DNA of 64,000 bases from JBAZMA01 sp041649995 (GCA_041649995.1 JBAZMA010000002.1:62001-126000); one strand, 5' to 3'; positions 26,036 to 35,479 are shown, numbered from the stretch's first letter. Notes: generated from the sequence alone by a model not told the origin. A program made the numbers and translations.

Positions 26036-26345
26036 CAGAAACCGAGGGACGAAGACACGAAGGACGAGGGACGAAACAGTCAACAGTCGACAGTCGATCG
26101 TCCACAGTAACGTGAGGACGTGGGACGAAGAGGCTTATGGCGTATGGCAAAGGGCTTATGGCAAAAACAGAATTCGGAAATCTGACATCTGACTTCAGAA
26201 GTCCGAAAGCACGAGAGACGAAAAACAATTAAGAATTAAAAATTAAGAATGAAGAATTGGCTTAGGGCTAAGAGCGAAGGGTATATAGCAAAAGCAGAAG
26301 CCTGAAGTCAGAAATCCAAAAATAATTGGATATTGGAAATTTGAA
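26036..26345 (+). repeat. Mosaic intergenic repeat block A
   Basis: The whole 328-bp gap between tatD and the DUF362 gene is built of short recurring words: GAGGGACGAA-type, a CAGTCAACAGTCGACAGT string (26078), ACGTGAGGACG (26110), AATTAAGAATTAAAAATTAAG (about 26228) and GGCTTAGGGCTAAGAGC (26259). The same words recur in blocks at 32.3, 37.5, 39.3-39.8 and 62.4-63.0 kb. No credible gene is present. Confidence 0.8.
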
Positions 26346-26359
26346 AGCCTGAAATTTCT

Positions 26360-27478
26360 ATGGAAAAGTCCAAAGTTTCATTGATCCGTTGTTCCCGTTA
26401 CGACACGCAGGATGTTGAAAAGGCCGTTGGCTTGGCTGTGGACATCCTGGGCGGGCCGGAAGCGTTTGCGCGCAAGGGCGATCGCGTCTTGATCAAGCCC
26501 AATCTGTTGACAGACGCTCTTCCTGAAGAGGGGGTGGATACGCATCCGGAGGTGGTTCGCGCGGTGATCAGGCTTTTTAAGCCGCTGGCCTCCAGGATTT
26601 ACTGCGGCGACGGCCCTAACGTGTGGGGTGAGAAAAAAGACGTGGAGAGAGTGTATGAAGTTTCCGGCATGAAGAAGGTTTGCCGGGAAGAGGGAATAGA
26701 AATGGTCGCCTTCACAGTCCCCAAAATGCGCTCCGGTTATCCGTTGACGGAATGGCTGGAAAAGACAGACCGCCTGATCAATGTGCCGAAATTCAAGACC
26801 CACAGTTATACGATCTTGACAGCCGGTGTGAAAAATCTTTTCGGCTTGGTCGTGGGAATGAACAAGATGAAGATCCATAAGGATTTCCCCAGCCCCGCGG
26901 GACTCAGCCGCGCCCTCCTGGATATTTACGAATCCCGTAAACCCGACCTGACCATTTTGGACGGAATCATGGCCATGGAAGGGGAGGGGCCCGGTTCCTG
27001 CGGCACGGTCAGGCCGATGGAACTGGTGGCCGCGGCGCAAGACGCCCTGGCCCTGGATTTTGTCCTGGCTGTTATTATGGGGCTTGTCCCTGAGGATATT
27101 CCCACTATCCGGGAGGCGGGGCGCAGAGGGCTGTTTCCTGAAACATTTTCCGACATCGATATCAAAGGAGAAGACATCCGGTTTTTTGTGGCCAAAGATT
27201 ATCGTCTGCCCAGGACATCTTTTTTAAACAGGATGCCTGACTGGGCTGCTGTCATTGCCAGAAAGATGCTGCGGATGAAGGTGTGCGTGATCCAGGACCT
27301 TTGCCGGGCGTGTCAAAAATGCCGTCAAAGTTGTCCGGCCGAGGCCTGCCGAATGGAAGGCGGCCGCATGATCATCGATGAGTCAAAATGTATCTTTTGC
27401 CTTTGCTGCCAGGAGATCTGCCCGCATAAGGCGATTGAAGTGAAAAAAAACTTTTTCTTGAGGATGATGACGAGGTGA
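26360..27478 (+). CDS. DUF362 protein with two 4Fe-4S ferredoxin clusters
   Basis: The 372-residue protein has a DUF362 domain (IKPNLLTD, INVPKFKTH, AGVKNLFG, DGIMAMEGEGP) followed by a C-terminal bacterial ferredoxin module with CRACQKCRQSCP and CIFCLCCQEICP, eight cluster cysteines in all. Such proteins are widespread in anaerobes, and the function is not established; an electron-transfer role is inferred. The start at 26360 has no clear ribosome-binding site, and the upstream gap is entirely repeat. A 60-bp remnant of the repeat family follows the stop. Confidence 0.88.
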   Translation: MEKSKVSLIRCSRYDTQDVEKAVGLAVDILGGPEAFARKGDRVLIKPNLLTDALPEEGVDTHPEVVRAVIRLFKPLASRIYCGDGPNVWGEKKDVERVYEVSGMKKVCREEGIEMVAFTVPKMRSGYPLTEWLEKTDRLINVPKFKTHSYTILTAGVKNLFGLVVGMNKMKIHKDFPSPAGLSRALLDIYESRKPDLTILDGIMAMEGEGPGSCGTVRPMELVAAAQDALALDFVLAVIMGLVPEDIPTIREAGRRGLFPETFSDIDIKGEDIRFFVAKDYRLPRTSFLNRMPDWAAVIARKMLRMKVCVIQDLCRACQKCRQSCPAEACRMEGGRMIIDESKCIFCLCCQEICPHKAIEVKKNFFLRMMTR

Positions 27479-27540
27479 GAACCGAAGTCAGGGATCCGAG
27501 AGACGATGGACGAAGGCACTGAAATACTGCAAAAGGAATA
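27479..27540 (+). repeat. Short remnant of mosaic repeat before mtnA
   Basis: GAAGTCAGGGATCCGAGAGACG and GGACGAAGGCACTGAAAT-like words repeat the vocabulary of the larger blocks. An AAGGAATAGG ribosome-binding site for mtnA follows directly at about 27533. Confidence 0.5.
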
Positions 27541-27544
27541 GGAT

Positions 27545-28612
27545 ATGAAAAATGTATTTGTGAATCCCATTGTCTGGGAAGAGGGCCATATTCGCATCAT
27601 TGACCAGACCAGGCTTCCGGTTGCTTTGATCTACGAGGATTGCGTGAATGTCCAGCAGGTCTGCAAGGCCATCAGGAAGCTTAAGGTGAGGGGGGCGCCC
27701 TTGATCGGCATCGCGGCTGCCATGGGATTCTGGCTGGGGCTTAAGGGTTCGAAGGTCGAGGCATGGCCCGGGCTGTTGAGAGAAGCTGAAAAGCTTCATC
27801 AGTATCTGGCGTCGAGCCGGCCGACAGCCGTCAATCTTTTCTGGGCCTTGAACCGGATGATGAACGTCGTCAGGATCCACGAGGGATCCCCGAAGGCCCT
27901 GCTTCTGGAACTCCTGAAAAAAGAGGCGGAAAATATCCGGACGGAAGATATCCAGATGTGTTACCAGATGAGCCGTAACGCCTCCAGCCTTGTCAAAAGC
28001 GGAAGCGGGCTTATGACGGTCTGTAATGCCGGCGGGCTGGCCACCAGCGGATACGGGACGGCCTTGGGTGTTTTTTACCGGGCCCGGGAGGAGGGGAAAA
28101 AAATCAAAGTTTACGCCTGCGAAACCCGTCCTCTGTTACAGGGCGCAAGACTGACGACATGGGAGCTGCTCAAAAACGGCATTGATGTGACGTTGATCTG
28201 CGACAACATGGCGGCCGATCTGATGAGGGCCGGTAAGATCCAGGGCATCTTCGTGGGCGCGGACCGGATCGCCTCCAACGGAGATTTTGCTAACAAGATC
28301 GGCACTTACAGCCTGGCTGTGCTTGCCCGTTTTCATAAAATCCCTTTTTATTGCGTCGCTCCTGTCTCGACGCTGGATTTGACCTTAAAAAACGGAAGTC
28401 AGATCCCCATCGAACAGAGGGGCCGGGAAGAAGTCGTTTCCCTGTATTTTAAGCGCCCCATCGCGCCCCAGGGCGTTCATGTTTTTAATCCATCTTTCGA
28501 CATAACGCCCGCTTCCCTGCTTTCGGCGATTGTGACCGAGAGGGGCGTGATCCGCACGCCTTTCGGCGCCAACCTGAAAAAGATCTATGGACAGCTATCT
28601 GGGAAACATTAA
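27545..28612 (+). CDS. mtnA: S-methyl-5-thioribose-1-phosphate isomerase
   Basis: The 355-residue protein belongs to the eIF2B-like family. The catalytic cysteine lies in TVCNAGGLATSGYGTALGV and the aspartate in GADRIASNGDFANKIGTY; the substrate-binding RGAPLIGIAAAMG is intact. It isomerises methylthioribose-1-phosphate in methionine salvage or a related MTA-using pathway. The end overlaps thiL by 26 bases. Confidence 0.94.
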   Translation: MKNVFVNPIVWEEGHIRIIDQTRLPVALIYEDCVNVQQVCKAIRKLKVRGAPLIGIAAAMGFWLGLKGSKVEAWPGLLREAEKLHQYLASSRPTAVNLFWALNRMMNVVRIHEGSPKALLLELLKKEAENIRTEDIQMCYQMSRNASSLVKSGSGLMTVCNAGGLATSGYGTALGVFYRAREEGKKIKVYACETRPLLQGARLTTWELLKNGIDVTLICDNMAADLMRAGKIQGIFVGADRIASNGDFANKIGTYSLAVLARFHKIPFYCVAPVSTLDLTLKNGSQIPIEQRGREEVVSLYFKRPIAPQGVHVFNPSFDITPASLLSAIVTERGVIRTPFGANLKKIYGQLSGKH

Positions 28613-29507
28613 AGAATGCCGTTTTATTCACTCGCTGGCCTCGGGCGCGAAGATAACGGATCCGTCTGTCGTTAAGGGGATCGGGGACGATACTGCCGTG
28701 GTCAGGGGCCCGGGGAATAAATACTGGCTATTCACCGTCGATATGCTTGCGGAGAGCGTGCATTTTAAAAAAGGTGAAGATCTTAAAAAAGTCGGTTATA
28801 AGGCCATGGCTGTTTCGGTCAGCGATATCGCTTCCATGGGCGGCCTGCCCAGGTACGCTTTGGTATCGGCGGGTTTCCCCCGCCAAGGTTTTCAGGAGAA
28901 GGCGCGGCGCCTGATGTCGGGGCTCAGACAGTGCGCGTCGCGCTACGGCATCAGCATTATCGGCGGCGATACCAACCGCAGCGACAAGCTGGTAGTGGAT
29001 GTTTTTCTGGCTGGTGAAGTCGAACAGCGACGCCTTGTATTGCGCGGCGGCGGCAGAAAAGGCGATGTCCTTTTCGTGACAGGGCGCCTGGGCGGTTCCC
29101 AATCGGGGCGGCATCTCTGTTTCCAGCCCAGGGTGAGACAAGCCCGTTTCCTGACCGCTCATTTCAAGGTGCGCGCCATGATCGATCTTTCAGACGGGCT
29201 CGCGTTGGATGCCTCCAGGCTTGCGGAGGCCTGCCGTCTGGGCGTTATCCTGTTTGAAGAAAAGATCCCTCTTCATCCTGATGCCGCAGGCCTTAAAAGC
29301 GCCCTGACGGACGGGGAGGATTATGAGCTGCTCTTCGCTCTTTCCTCCAAAGACGCCGGCCGGCTGAACGCGGCCGCTTCTTCCCAGAGGCCTCCTTTGA
29401 GGTTTATTCCTGTGGGCGTATTGACCGATCAATTCAGGGGGGTGCGGCTCCAGAGGAGGGATGGGGTTGTCAGGGGGCTTCCAGGACCTTCATTCTCTCA
29501 TTTTTGA
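28587..29507 (+). CDS. thiL: Thiamine-monophosphate kinase
   Basis: The 306-residue enzyme phosphorylates thiamine monophosphate to the diphosphate. Family motifs are GIGDDTAVV, VSDIASMGG, GGDTNRSD, DLSDGLALDASRL and DGEDYELLFAL. The start overlaps mtnA by 26 bases. tsaE follows after 28 bp. Confidence 0.94.
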   Translation: MDSYLGNIKECRFIHSLASGAKITDPSVVKGIGDDTAVVRGPGNKYWLFTVDMLAESVHFKKGEDLKKVGYKAMAVSVSDIASMGGLPRYALVSAGFPRQGFQEKARRLMSGLRQCASRYGISIIGGDTNRSDKLVVDVFLAGEVEQRRLVLRGGGRKGDVLFVTGRLGGSQSGRHLCFQPRVRQARFLTAHFKVRAMIDLSDGLALDASRLAEACRLGVILFEEKIPLHPDAAGLKSALTDGEDYELLFALSSKDAGRLNAAASSQRPPLRFIPVGVLTDQFRGVRLQRRDGVVRGLPGPSFSHF

Positions 29508-29535
29508 AAGATTCAAAAACAGGCGGGGATTTCGC

Positions 29536-30006
29536 ATGAAGACAAAGACATTCCGGACGGCCTCCTGGAGACAGACCATGGCCCTGGCTGAAAAGATGGC
29601 GCTTAATTTGCGGCCCGGAGACTGCCTGGCCCTGGTCGGGGACTTAGGCAGCGGCAAAACGACCTTTGTTAAAGGGCTGGCCCAGGGTCTTGGTTTCAAA
29701 AAAAAGGCTTATGTGTGCAGTCCTACCTTTGTTATACTGAAAATATATCCGTCCCGCATTCCTTTGTATCACTTTGATGTCTACCGCCTGGCTTCTCACG
29801 ATGATTTTCTGAGGGCCGGATTGGATGAGTTCCTTCAGACGGAAGGGATCAGCGTGGTGGAGTGGGCCGATAAGGTGGAGAACGCCCTTCCTGCGGGATA
29901 TACGCGGGTGGAATTCGATTTTGCGGGAAAAAGCGGCCGCTCGATCCGCGTGAGGACCGCCGGCTCCAGGGATCTTTTTGGAAAACCAAGGGTAAAAAAA
30001 CCTTAA
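29536..30006 (+). CDS. tsaE: tRNA t6A biosynthesis ATPase TsaE
   Basis: The 156-residue P-loop protein has GDLGSGKTTFVKG, the switch-like SPTFVILKIY, and YHFDVYRL, all diagnostic of TsaE. It drives the TsaB-TsaD cycle that makes N6-threonylcarbamoyladenosine on tRNAs. The ATG at 29536 with GGCGGGG upstream was chosen over an open extension into thiL. tsaB lies one gene downstream. Confidence 0.92.
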   Translation: MKTKTFRTASWRQTMALAEKMALNLRPGDCLALVGDLGSGKTTFVKGLAQGLGFKKKAYVCSPTFVILKIYPSRIPLYHFDVYRLASHDDFLRAGLDEFLQTEGISVVEWADKVENALPAGYTRVEFDFAGKSGRSIRVRTAGSRDLFGKPRVKKP

Positions 30007-30020
30007 CCTCTTGAAACGCT

Positions 30021-30494
30021 ATGTTTTATTTTCTGGTCACATGTGGAGCCGTTCTCGCCGGCCTTGTCATCGCCTGGATGATCCGCAGTTCACTCGGCGT
30101 GGCGCACCTTCTGAAATCCGCCTGGGAGGTCCTGGGCAGTCAGACGGTTTCCCAGCCGCGGCTGGGGCAGACCGTGCGCGGAACGTATAAAGGAAGAGAT
30201 GTGTCCATCGGCGCGGTCTATTCCGGGATTAAGGGGGAATTTCTTCCTTTGCCGGATATCCGCATGCGGTTGAAGGAGGTCATTGAATACAATATCAACC
30301 GCTTGCCGCATTACGCCAAAATCGACAGGAATGACCTTGTTTATCTGCCCAAATTGAACCTTCCCTGGGGCGTGTTCGACAGGGCCTTCCCCACGGTTTT
30401 CTCAAAAAACTATCTCGTCATGGCCCTGGAGAGAATGCTGGCGACGGCGGAAGACCTGGAACGGGGCAGGACCATAAAAGAGCTTTTGCGATGA
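30021..30494 (+). CDS. Unknown single-pass membrane protein between tsaE and tsaB
   Basis: I do not recognise this 157-residue protein. An N-terminal hydrophobic helix (residues 2-22) would anchor it, and the rest is predicted soluble and mixed in charge (about residues 45-157), with no Cys or metal motif. It starts 14 bp after tsaE, and its TGA overlaps the tsaB ATG, so it is translated with the t6A genes. A role linked to them is possible but not shown. Confidence 0.7.
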   Translation: MFYFLVTCGAVLAGLVIAWMIRSSLGVAHLLKSAWEVLGSQTVSQPRLGQTVRGTYKGRDVSIGAVYSGIKGEFLPLPDIRMRLKEVIEYNINRLPHYAKIDRNDLVYLPKLNLPWGVFDRAFPTVFSKNYLVMALERMLATAEDLERGRTIKELLR

Positions 30495-31168
30495 TCCTTC
30501 TTTGCCTGGATACCTCTACGCGATATTCCGTTGTTTCCATTGTTCAAAATTCAAAACTTCTCTGGGGAGAACGCCGTTTGTTTGAAAAAGGCCAATCAGA
30601 AGGCCTTTTTTTTCTGGTCAGGCGGGGACTGAAAAAAACAGGGTTTGACCTTTGCGATATGACCGCTTTTGCCGCCGGCAGAGGCCCGGGTTCTTTTACG
30701 GGTTTGCGCATCGGATTAAGCGTGGCCAAGGGTTTTTCATTCGCGTTTTCAAGGCCTGTCCTTGCTTTTTCCAGCCTTGAGGCGATCGCCTATAATGCCG
30801 ATACCGCCGGCACAAAAACGGTGTCCGTTGCCGTCGACGCCCGCCGTGGCAATGTCTACAGTCGTTTGTACCGCCGTAATGCGAAGGGAGAGATGGTCGG
30901 CCTCAAGAGAGAGGCCCTGGTTCCGGCCCCGGTTTGGGCCTCCGGCATTCCGGCAGACGCGGTTGTGGCGGGTGACGGGGTCAGCACATACGGCGCAGAG
31001 TTGAAAGGGAAATTCGCAGCGCTCGAAGAGTCGCTTTGGTATCCCACGCCCGAAAGCATCAGCCGTCTGGCGCTGGAGGCCTGGAGGGCGGGGGAAAAAA
31101 CGGACGCCGAGGGTTTGAGGGCCGTTTACCTTTATTCCCGCGATTGCCAGGTTAAAAAGACCTGCTAA
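30491..31168 (+). CDS. tsaB: tRNA t6A biosynthesis protein TsaB
   Basis: The 225-residue actin-fold protein begins LCLDTSTRYSVVSI and has AAGRGPGSFTGLRIGLSVAKG, the TsaB signature. It is the scaffold partner of TsaD in forming the threonylcarbamoyl group on A37 of ANN-decoding tRNAs. It overlaps the preceding unknown gene by four bases, and alr follows after four. Confidence 0.94.
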   Translation: MILLCLDTSTRYSVVSIVQNSKLLWGERRLFEKGQSEGLFFLVRRGLKKTGFDLCDMTAFAAGRGPGSFTGLRIGLSVAKGFSFAFSRPVLAFSSLEAIAYNADTAGTKTVSVAVDARRGNVYSRLYRRNAKGEMVGLKREALVPAPVWASGIPADAVVAGDGVSTYGAELKGKFAALEESLWYPTPESISRLALEAWRAGEKTDAEGLRAVYLYSRDCQVKKTC

Positions 31169-31172
31169 GGCT

Positions 31173-32303
31173 ATGAGAAAAAATCCGTTTTACAGGCAAA
31201 CGTGGGTGGAGATTAACCTGGCGGCAGTCGCCCATAATTATCGGGCCCTGAAACGAAGTCTTCCCCGTGGGACGAAAATCATGGCCGCTGTCAAGGCCAA
31301 TGCCTACGGACACGGGATTGTTGAAGTTTCGCGCAAACTGGTGGAGTGCGGAGTGGATTATCTGGGCGTTGCCAGCCTGGATGAAGCGCTGGTTCTCAGA
31401 AAAAACCTGATCCATTCGCCTGTCCTGAATCTCGGCGCGTTCCTGAAAAATGACGCCGAAGCGATGGTTGAGAATGAGGTGACCGCCACGGTTACGGATT
31501 ATCCCATGGCCAGGCTTTTGGATAGAGTCGCGTCCCGTTTGAAGAAAAAGGCCCGCATCCATGTCAAGATCGACACAGGCATGGGCCGGCTGGGGGTCTG
31601 GCATAGCGAAGCGGACGAGGTTATTCTTAAGCTTTGCCGGCTGCCGCATCTGTCTATCGAAGGGCTCTATACCCATTTTCCCGTCGCGGATTCAGACGAG
31701 GCGTTCACCCGGTCCCAGATCACGATGTTCTGCGCTCTGGTCACAAAGCTGGAGATCAAAGGCGTCAGAATTCCCCTGAAGCATTCGGCCAACACGATGG
31801 CTGTCGTCGGGTATAAGGACGCCCATTTTAATCTTGTGCGGCCCGGCCTGGCTGTTTACGGGCTGTATCCGAAAGACGGGGTCCAGGAAAAAATAGACCT
31901 AAAGGCTGTCCTGTCATTCAAAACGCGTGTCGTGTATCTTAAAGAAGTGGCCCGGGGCCGTTCCATCAGTTATGGCCGGACGCATATCACCGGAAAAGAC
32001 ACAACCATCGCCACTCTGCCGGTCGGTTATGGCGACGGTTACAACCGGCTCCTCTCCAACAAGGGCCGCGTCCTGATTCACGGGAAATATTGCCCTGTTG
32101 TGGGCGTGGTCTGCATGGATCAGACCATGGTGGATATCGGCCATCTTAAGGACGTGCGGCTGGAGGATGAGGTTGTTTTAGCCGGTTCGCAAAAGGGCCA
32201 TATCATCCGCATAGAAGAAATAGCGCGTCTTTGCCACACGATCCCCTATGAAGTCGTCTGCTGGATCTCTCCCCGCGTTCCCCGCGTTTACACCCATCAG
32301 TAA
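31173..32303 (+). CDS. alr: Alanine racemase
   Basis: The 376-residue fold-III PLP enzyme makes D-alanine for peptidoglycan. The PLP lysine lies in AAVKANAYGHG, and the C-terminal domain holds SYGRTHIT, PVGYGDGYNR and GVVCMDQTMVDI. The gene is the last of the mtnA-to-alr run. A repeat block and a terminator separate it from the convergent lptG. Confidence 0.95.
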   Translation: MRKNPFYRQTWVEINLAAVAHNYRALKRSLPRGTKIMAAVKANAYGHGIVEVSRKLVECGVDYLGVASLDEALVLRKNLIHSPVLNLGAFLKNDAEAMVENEVTATVTDYPMARLLDRVASRLKKKARIHVKIDTGMGRLGVWHSEADEVILKLCRLPHLSIEGLYTHFPVADSDEAFTRSQITMFCALVTKLEIKGVRIPLKHSANTMAVVGYKDAHFNLVRPGLAVYGLYPKDGVQEKIDLKAVLSFKTRVVYLKEVARGRSISYGRTHITGKDTTIATLPVGYGDGYNRLLSNKGRVLIHGKYCPVVGVVCMDQTMVDIGHLKDVRLEDEVVLAGSQKGHIIRIEEIARLCHTIPYEVVCWISPRVPRVYTHQ

Positions 32304-32327
32304 ATCAGGCAGTACGTTAAAGATTGA

Positions 32328-32530
32328 AATCGGCTTAGGGCTAAGAGCGAAGGGTATATAGCAAAAGCAGAAGACATAAGTCGGAAATCTGACGTCTGAA
32401 GTCCGAAATCCGAATTCAGAAATCAGAAGACAGAAGGCACCGTCCATTGATCAAAGTTCAATTCTTCATTCTTAATTCTTAATTTTTAATTGTTTCTATG
32501 ATTTGGGATTGGGATTTGGAAATTAAACCA
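32328..32530 (+). repeat. Mosaic intergenic repeat block B
   Basis: From GGCTTAGGGCTAAGAGC (32332) through the GTCGGAAATCTGACGTCTGA words to ATTTTTAATTGTTTCTATG and GGGATTTGGAAATTAA, this 200-bp unit matches the order of words at 39554-39770. The AATTCTTCATTCTTAATTCTT part here is the reverse complement of the AAGAATTAAG-type words in block A. Confidence 0.8.
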
Positions 32531-32538
32531 GAAGTCAG

Positions 32539-32567
32539 CAGCCAGGGAAGCTATGGCTGTTTTTTTA
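32539..32567 (+). terminator. Terminator at the alr-lptG junction
   Basis: CAGCCA (32539-32544) pairs with TGGCTG (32554-32559), followed at once by eight T's on the plus strand. The T-run overlaps the lptG stop codon on the other strand. It would stop transcription coming from alr. Confidence 0.7.
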
Positions 32568-33656
32568 TGGAATGTTTCTGATGAAGTAGAGGGCGGCGCC
32601 GCCGAAGATGAGCTGGCTCATCCAGGCCGAAAGAAATGGCGGAAGAACCCCGGCTTTGCCCAGGGCCGTGCTGACGGCGAATGTGACATAGAACAGGAAG
32701 CTGATGGCCAGGCATAGCCCGATGGAGGAGAAGGCCACGGCCCGCCTGCGCACCACGATGGCCGAGGGGATCCCCAGCAGGATAATGACAAGACTGGTGA
32801 AAGGAAAGGATGTTTTTTGAAAGAGGTCGACCTTTAAGCGTATGATGGTATTTTTGGCGCCGACTTCCGGGAGTCTGGAAATATAATTCGTCAGGCCCCG
32901 CACGTTCATGCTTTCCACGGGGACGTTCTGGCGCAGAAAATCTTCCGGTGTTTCTTCGATCCTGTAGACTTTGTCCGTGAAATAAAGAGGTTCTCCCCGC
33001 ACCTTTCCTTCGCCCATGTGATAGATAAAACACTGGTAAAGGACCCAGCGGTTGTTCCTCCAGACGGCCTTCTCGGCATAGACCTTGGAACGCACATTCT
33101 GGTTTTCGTCATGCTCCAGGATGGTCAAACCTTCGATGGTATTTGTTTTCGGATAAAGTTTATTGAGGAAAAAAAGGCGGTTGTCGTAGCCATAGATCGC
33201 CACATTCTCCAGCGGCGTATCCTGCGCGGATTCAAATGCCTTGTCTACGTAATACCGCTTGATGAATTTGCTCATTTTTTGCGCGTAGGGCGTGACCGTT
33301 TCATTCATTACGAAAATCGCCAGGCTTAAGGTCAGGCCGAAAAGAACGATGGGGCGGACCATGTGCCACACGCTCTGGCCTGAAGACCTCATCGCGATGA
33401 TCTCGTTCGTCTGGTTCATGGCCCCAAGCGTGATCAGGGTGGCCAGAAGCGAGGCTATGGGGGAAGTCTGGCCGATAATAACCGGGATGGAGTAGAGGTA
33501 GAGTTCCAGGATTTTGAGGGCAGGGGGGTGGTTACGCAGCATTTCCTGAAGGCTTCCGAAGATATCGATCAGGATGAAAAGGAACACGAATACCAAAAGG
33601 CAGAAAAAGAAGCTCTTGAGAAAAGAAGAAAAAAGGTAACGGTCTAGGATAAGCAT
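32565..33656 (-). CDS. lptG: LPS export ABC transporter permease LptG
   Basis: The 363-residue protein has the YjgP/YjgQ layout: three N-terminal helices, a periplasmic beta-jellyroll, and three C-terminal helices. Segments LILDRYLFSSFLKSFFF and NETVTPYAQKMSKFIKR are typical. With LptF and LptB it extracts lipopolysaccharide from the inner membrane. It overlaps lptF by 13 bases and is the distal gene of comF-lptF-lptG. Assignment of F versus G rests on gene order and is not certain. Confidence 0.85.
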   Translation of the reverse strand: MLILDRYLFSSFLKSFFFCLLVFVFLFILIDIFGSLQEMLRNHPPALKILELYLYSIPVIIGQTSPIASLLATLITLGAMNQTNEIIAMRSSGQSVWHMVRPIVLFGLTLSLAIFVMNETVTPYAQKMSKFIKRYYVDKAFESAQDTPLENVAIYGYDNRLFFLNKLYPKTNTIEGLTILEHDENQNVRSKVYAEKAVWRNNRWVLYQCFIYHMGEGKVRGEPLYFTDKVYRIEETPEDFLRQNVPVESMNVRGLTNYISRLPEVGAKNTIIRLKVDLFQKTSFPFTSLVIILLGIPSAIVVRRRAVAFSSIGLCLAISFLFYVTFAVSTALGKAGVLPPFLSAWMSQLIFGGAALYFIRNIP

Positions 33657-34738
33657 GTTTTATACATGAGGCCGAGGCCCAGGACGCCGAAGATGATGTT
33701 AGGCATGTTCATGGCCAGCGCGGGATCCATTTTTCCCTCGGAACTTAACGTCTCAAACCCGATCAGCAGCAGGTAATAGAGCGCCATGATCAGGAAGGCG
33801 AACCCGAAATTCAGCGATTTTTCCCTGCGCCGGGTGATCATGGCAAAGGGGGCGCCGATAATAATAAAAACAAGGCAGGAGAACGCGAGTGTGCTGCGTT
33901 TGTAGATCTCCGTCAGGAGCGGGGCGGTGCCGATGCCCTGGGACTGGAATTCGCTGATTTTCTCCCGCAGTTCCTTTAAGGTCATGTCCTTGGCCTTTTT
34001 ATTGACTTCTTTGCCCGATTGTTTTTTGAAATCGATATTCATGAAATACGTCTTGAAATTCAGTTTGTAGAAATTTTCCGGTTCGCTGGGATTGATCTCG
34101 TCGGATGTCCCGTCAATCAGCTTGAGTTTCAGGATCTCTTTGTCTGGCAGAAGGATGAATTCGCCCTTTTTGGCGATGATGGTCCGCGGGGGCTTGTTTT
34201 CCCCCTGGGGTTCGTAAATCCGGATGTTGGAGAATTTGTTGCCGTCAATACGGTAGATGAAGATGATGAACCGGTCAAAGGCCGTGATGAAGGTGCCCGC
34301 TTCCAGCGCGGCCATCGGATTTTTGGAACCGATTTCAACCAGGGTTTCGCGCGATTTGAAGTGAGAGACAGGGATGATCTCGTTGTTGAGGATGACCGCG
34401 AATAGGCTCATGACGATGCCGACGATGACGACCGGCGAAAGGATCTTGAACAGGCTGATGCCGCTGGAGCGGATGGCGACGATCTCATTGTCTCCGGAAA
34501 GGCGTCCGATGGACAAAAGGACGGCCGTCAGGGTTGAGACCGGCAGGATGAAACTGAAAAGAAACGGGATCAGGTACAAAAAAAGTTTGCCCGCCGACCA
34601 AAGGGATATCCCTTTGGTGATGATGAGTTCCGCCAGCTTGATCATGTTGCCCAGCAGCATGACGAAGGTCAGGATAAAGACGGCCAAAAGGAAGGCGCCC
34701 AGGAATTCCTTCAAAATATAATTACGCAGGATCCTCAT
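33644..34738 (-). CDS. lptF: LPS export ABC transporter permease LptF
   Basis: The 364-residue protein has the same six-helix and periplasmic-domain layout as its neighbour, with RILRNYILKEFLGAF at the start and GDNEIVAIRSSGISLFKI in the coupling region. It forms a heterodimer with LptG in the LPS exporter. The gene begins three bases after comF ends and overlaps lptG by 13. Presence of the pair supports an LPS-bearing outer membrane. Confidence 0.85.
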   Translation of the reverse strand: MRILRNYILKEFLGAFLLAVFILTFVMLLGNMIKLAELIITKGISLWSAGKLFLYLIPFLFSFILPVSTLTAVLLSIGRLSGDNEIVAIRSSGISLFKILSPVVIVGIVMSLFAVILNNEIIPVSHFKSRETLVEIGSKNPMAALEAGTFITAFDRFIIFIYRIDGNKFSNIRIYEPQGENKPPRTIIAKKGEFILLPDKEILKLKLIDGTSDEINPSEPENFYKLNFKTYFMNIDFKKQSGKEVNKKAKDMTLKELREKISEFQSQGIGTAPLLTEIYKRSTLAFSCLVFIIIGAPFAMITRRREKSLNFGFAFLIMALYYLLLIGFETLSSEGKMDPALAMNMPNIIFGVLGLGLMYKTCLS

Positions 34739-34741
34739 CGG

Positions 34742-35479
34742 TCATCCCCTGGCAAAAGACAGCACGCTCACCGATCGGCAGCCGGCCTGTGACGCGAGGA
34801 CATGGGAGGCCAGGCGCGCGGTGGAAACGGAGGTTACGATATCGTCGAACAAAAGGACGCGCTTGCCGCGGAGCAAAGAGGCCTGTTTTGGGTCGAGCCC
34901 AAAAGCGCCGGTGAGCGCGCGAAGGCGGTCCTGTTTCTTGAGTTCCGATAAGGGCCTGGTATTTTTTTTCCTGAGCAGGACAGGGGCCAGCGGTTTTCCC
35001 GCGGCCCGGGCCAGAACGTTTAAGACCAGTTCCGCCTGGTTATATTCCCGTTCACGGTGACGGACGGGATGCAGGGGGACGGGCACGAGCGCGTCATAAC
35101 CCGAAAACCATTCTTTGGGGAGGGTTTTTAAGATCAAGCGGCCGATGGTTTTTGCCAGATAAGGCCTGTTCTCATATTTGAACCGATGGATAAGTTTGCG
35201 CACGTTTCCCTGATAAAGATAACAGGACAGGAGTCTGTCGTAGGAAGGCGTGTTTTTGCGGCAGGCGCGGCAGATATTTTCCTGTTTCTCGCGCTCATTT
35301 TCCAGAGGCAGGCCGCACAGCCGGCAGGATACAGGCGCGCAGCGCTTCATGGAAGAGTAGCAGTCCCAGCAGAGATGGTTGTCGAATCCTGCCACGCGGC
35401 CTGACAGAAGCTGAGAACAAATATGGCAGTTTCTGGGGAAAAGGAGGTTCAATAATACCTGGCCGTAACGTTTGAACAT
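34742..35479 (-). CDS. comF: ComF family phosphoribosyltransferase-like protein
   Basis: The 245-residue protein has four zinc cysteine pairs at the N-terminus (CHIC, CWDC, CRLC, CRAC), then a phosphoribosyltransferase-fold domain with ALVPVPLHP, REYNQAELV and the PRPP loop VLLFDDIVTS. ComF family members take part in DNA uptake or rescue of replication forks. I chose the ATG at 35479 because the longer open frame to 35560 runs into the pyrE promoter region. It heads the minus-strand operon with lptF-lptG. Confidence 0.88.
   Translation of the reverse strand: MFKRYGQVLLNLLFPRNCHICSQLLSGRVAGFDNHLCWDCYSSMKRCAPVSCRLCGLPLENEREKQENICRACRKNTPSYDRLLSCYLYQGNVRKLIHRFKYENRPYLAKTIGRLILKTLPKEWFSGYDALVPVPLHPVRHREREYNQAELVLNVLARAAGKPLAPVLLRKKNTRPLSELKKQDRLRALTGAFGLDPKQASLLRGKRVLLFDDIVTSVSTARLASHVLASQAGCRSVSVLSFARG

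Noticed and set aside
26036..26345. Repeat blocks as CRISPR or tandem satellites
   Set aside because: The words do not recur at fixed spacing and the blocks are mosaics rather than repeat-spacer arrays.
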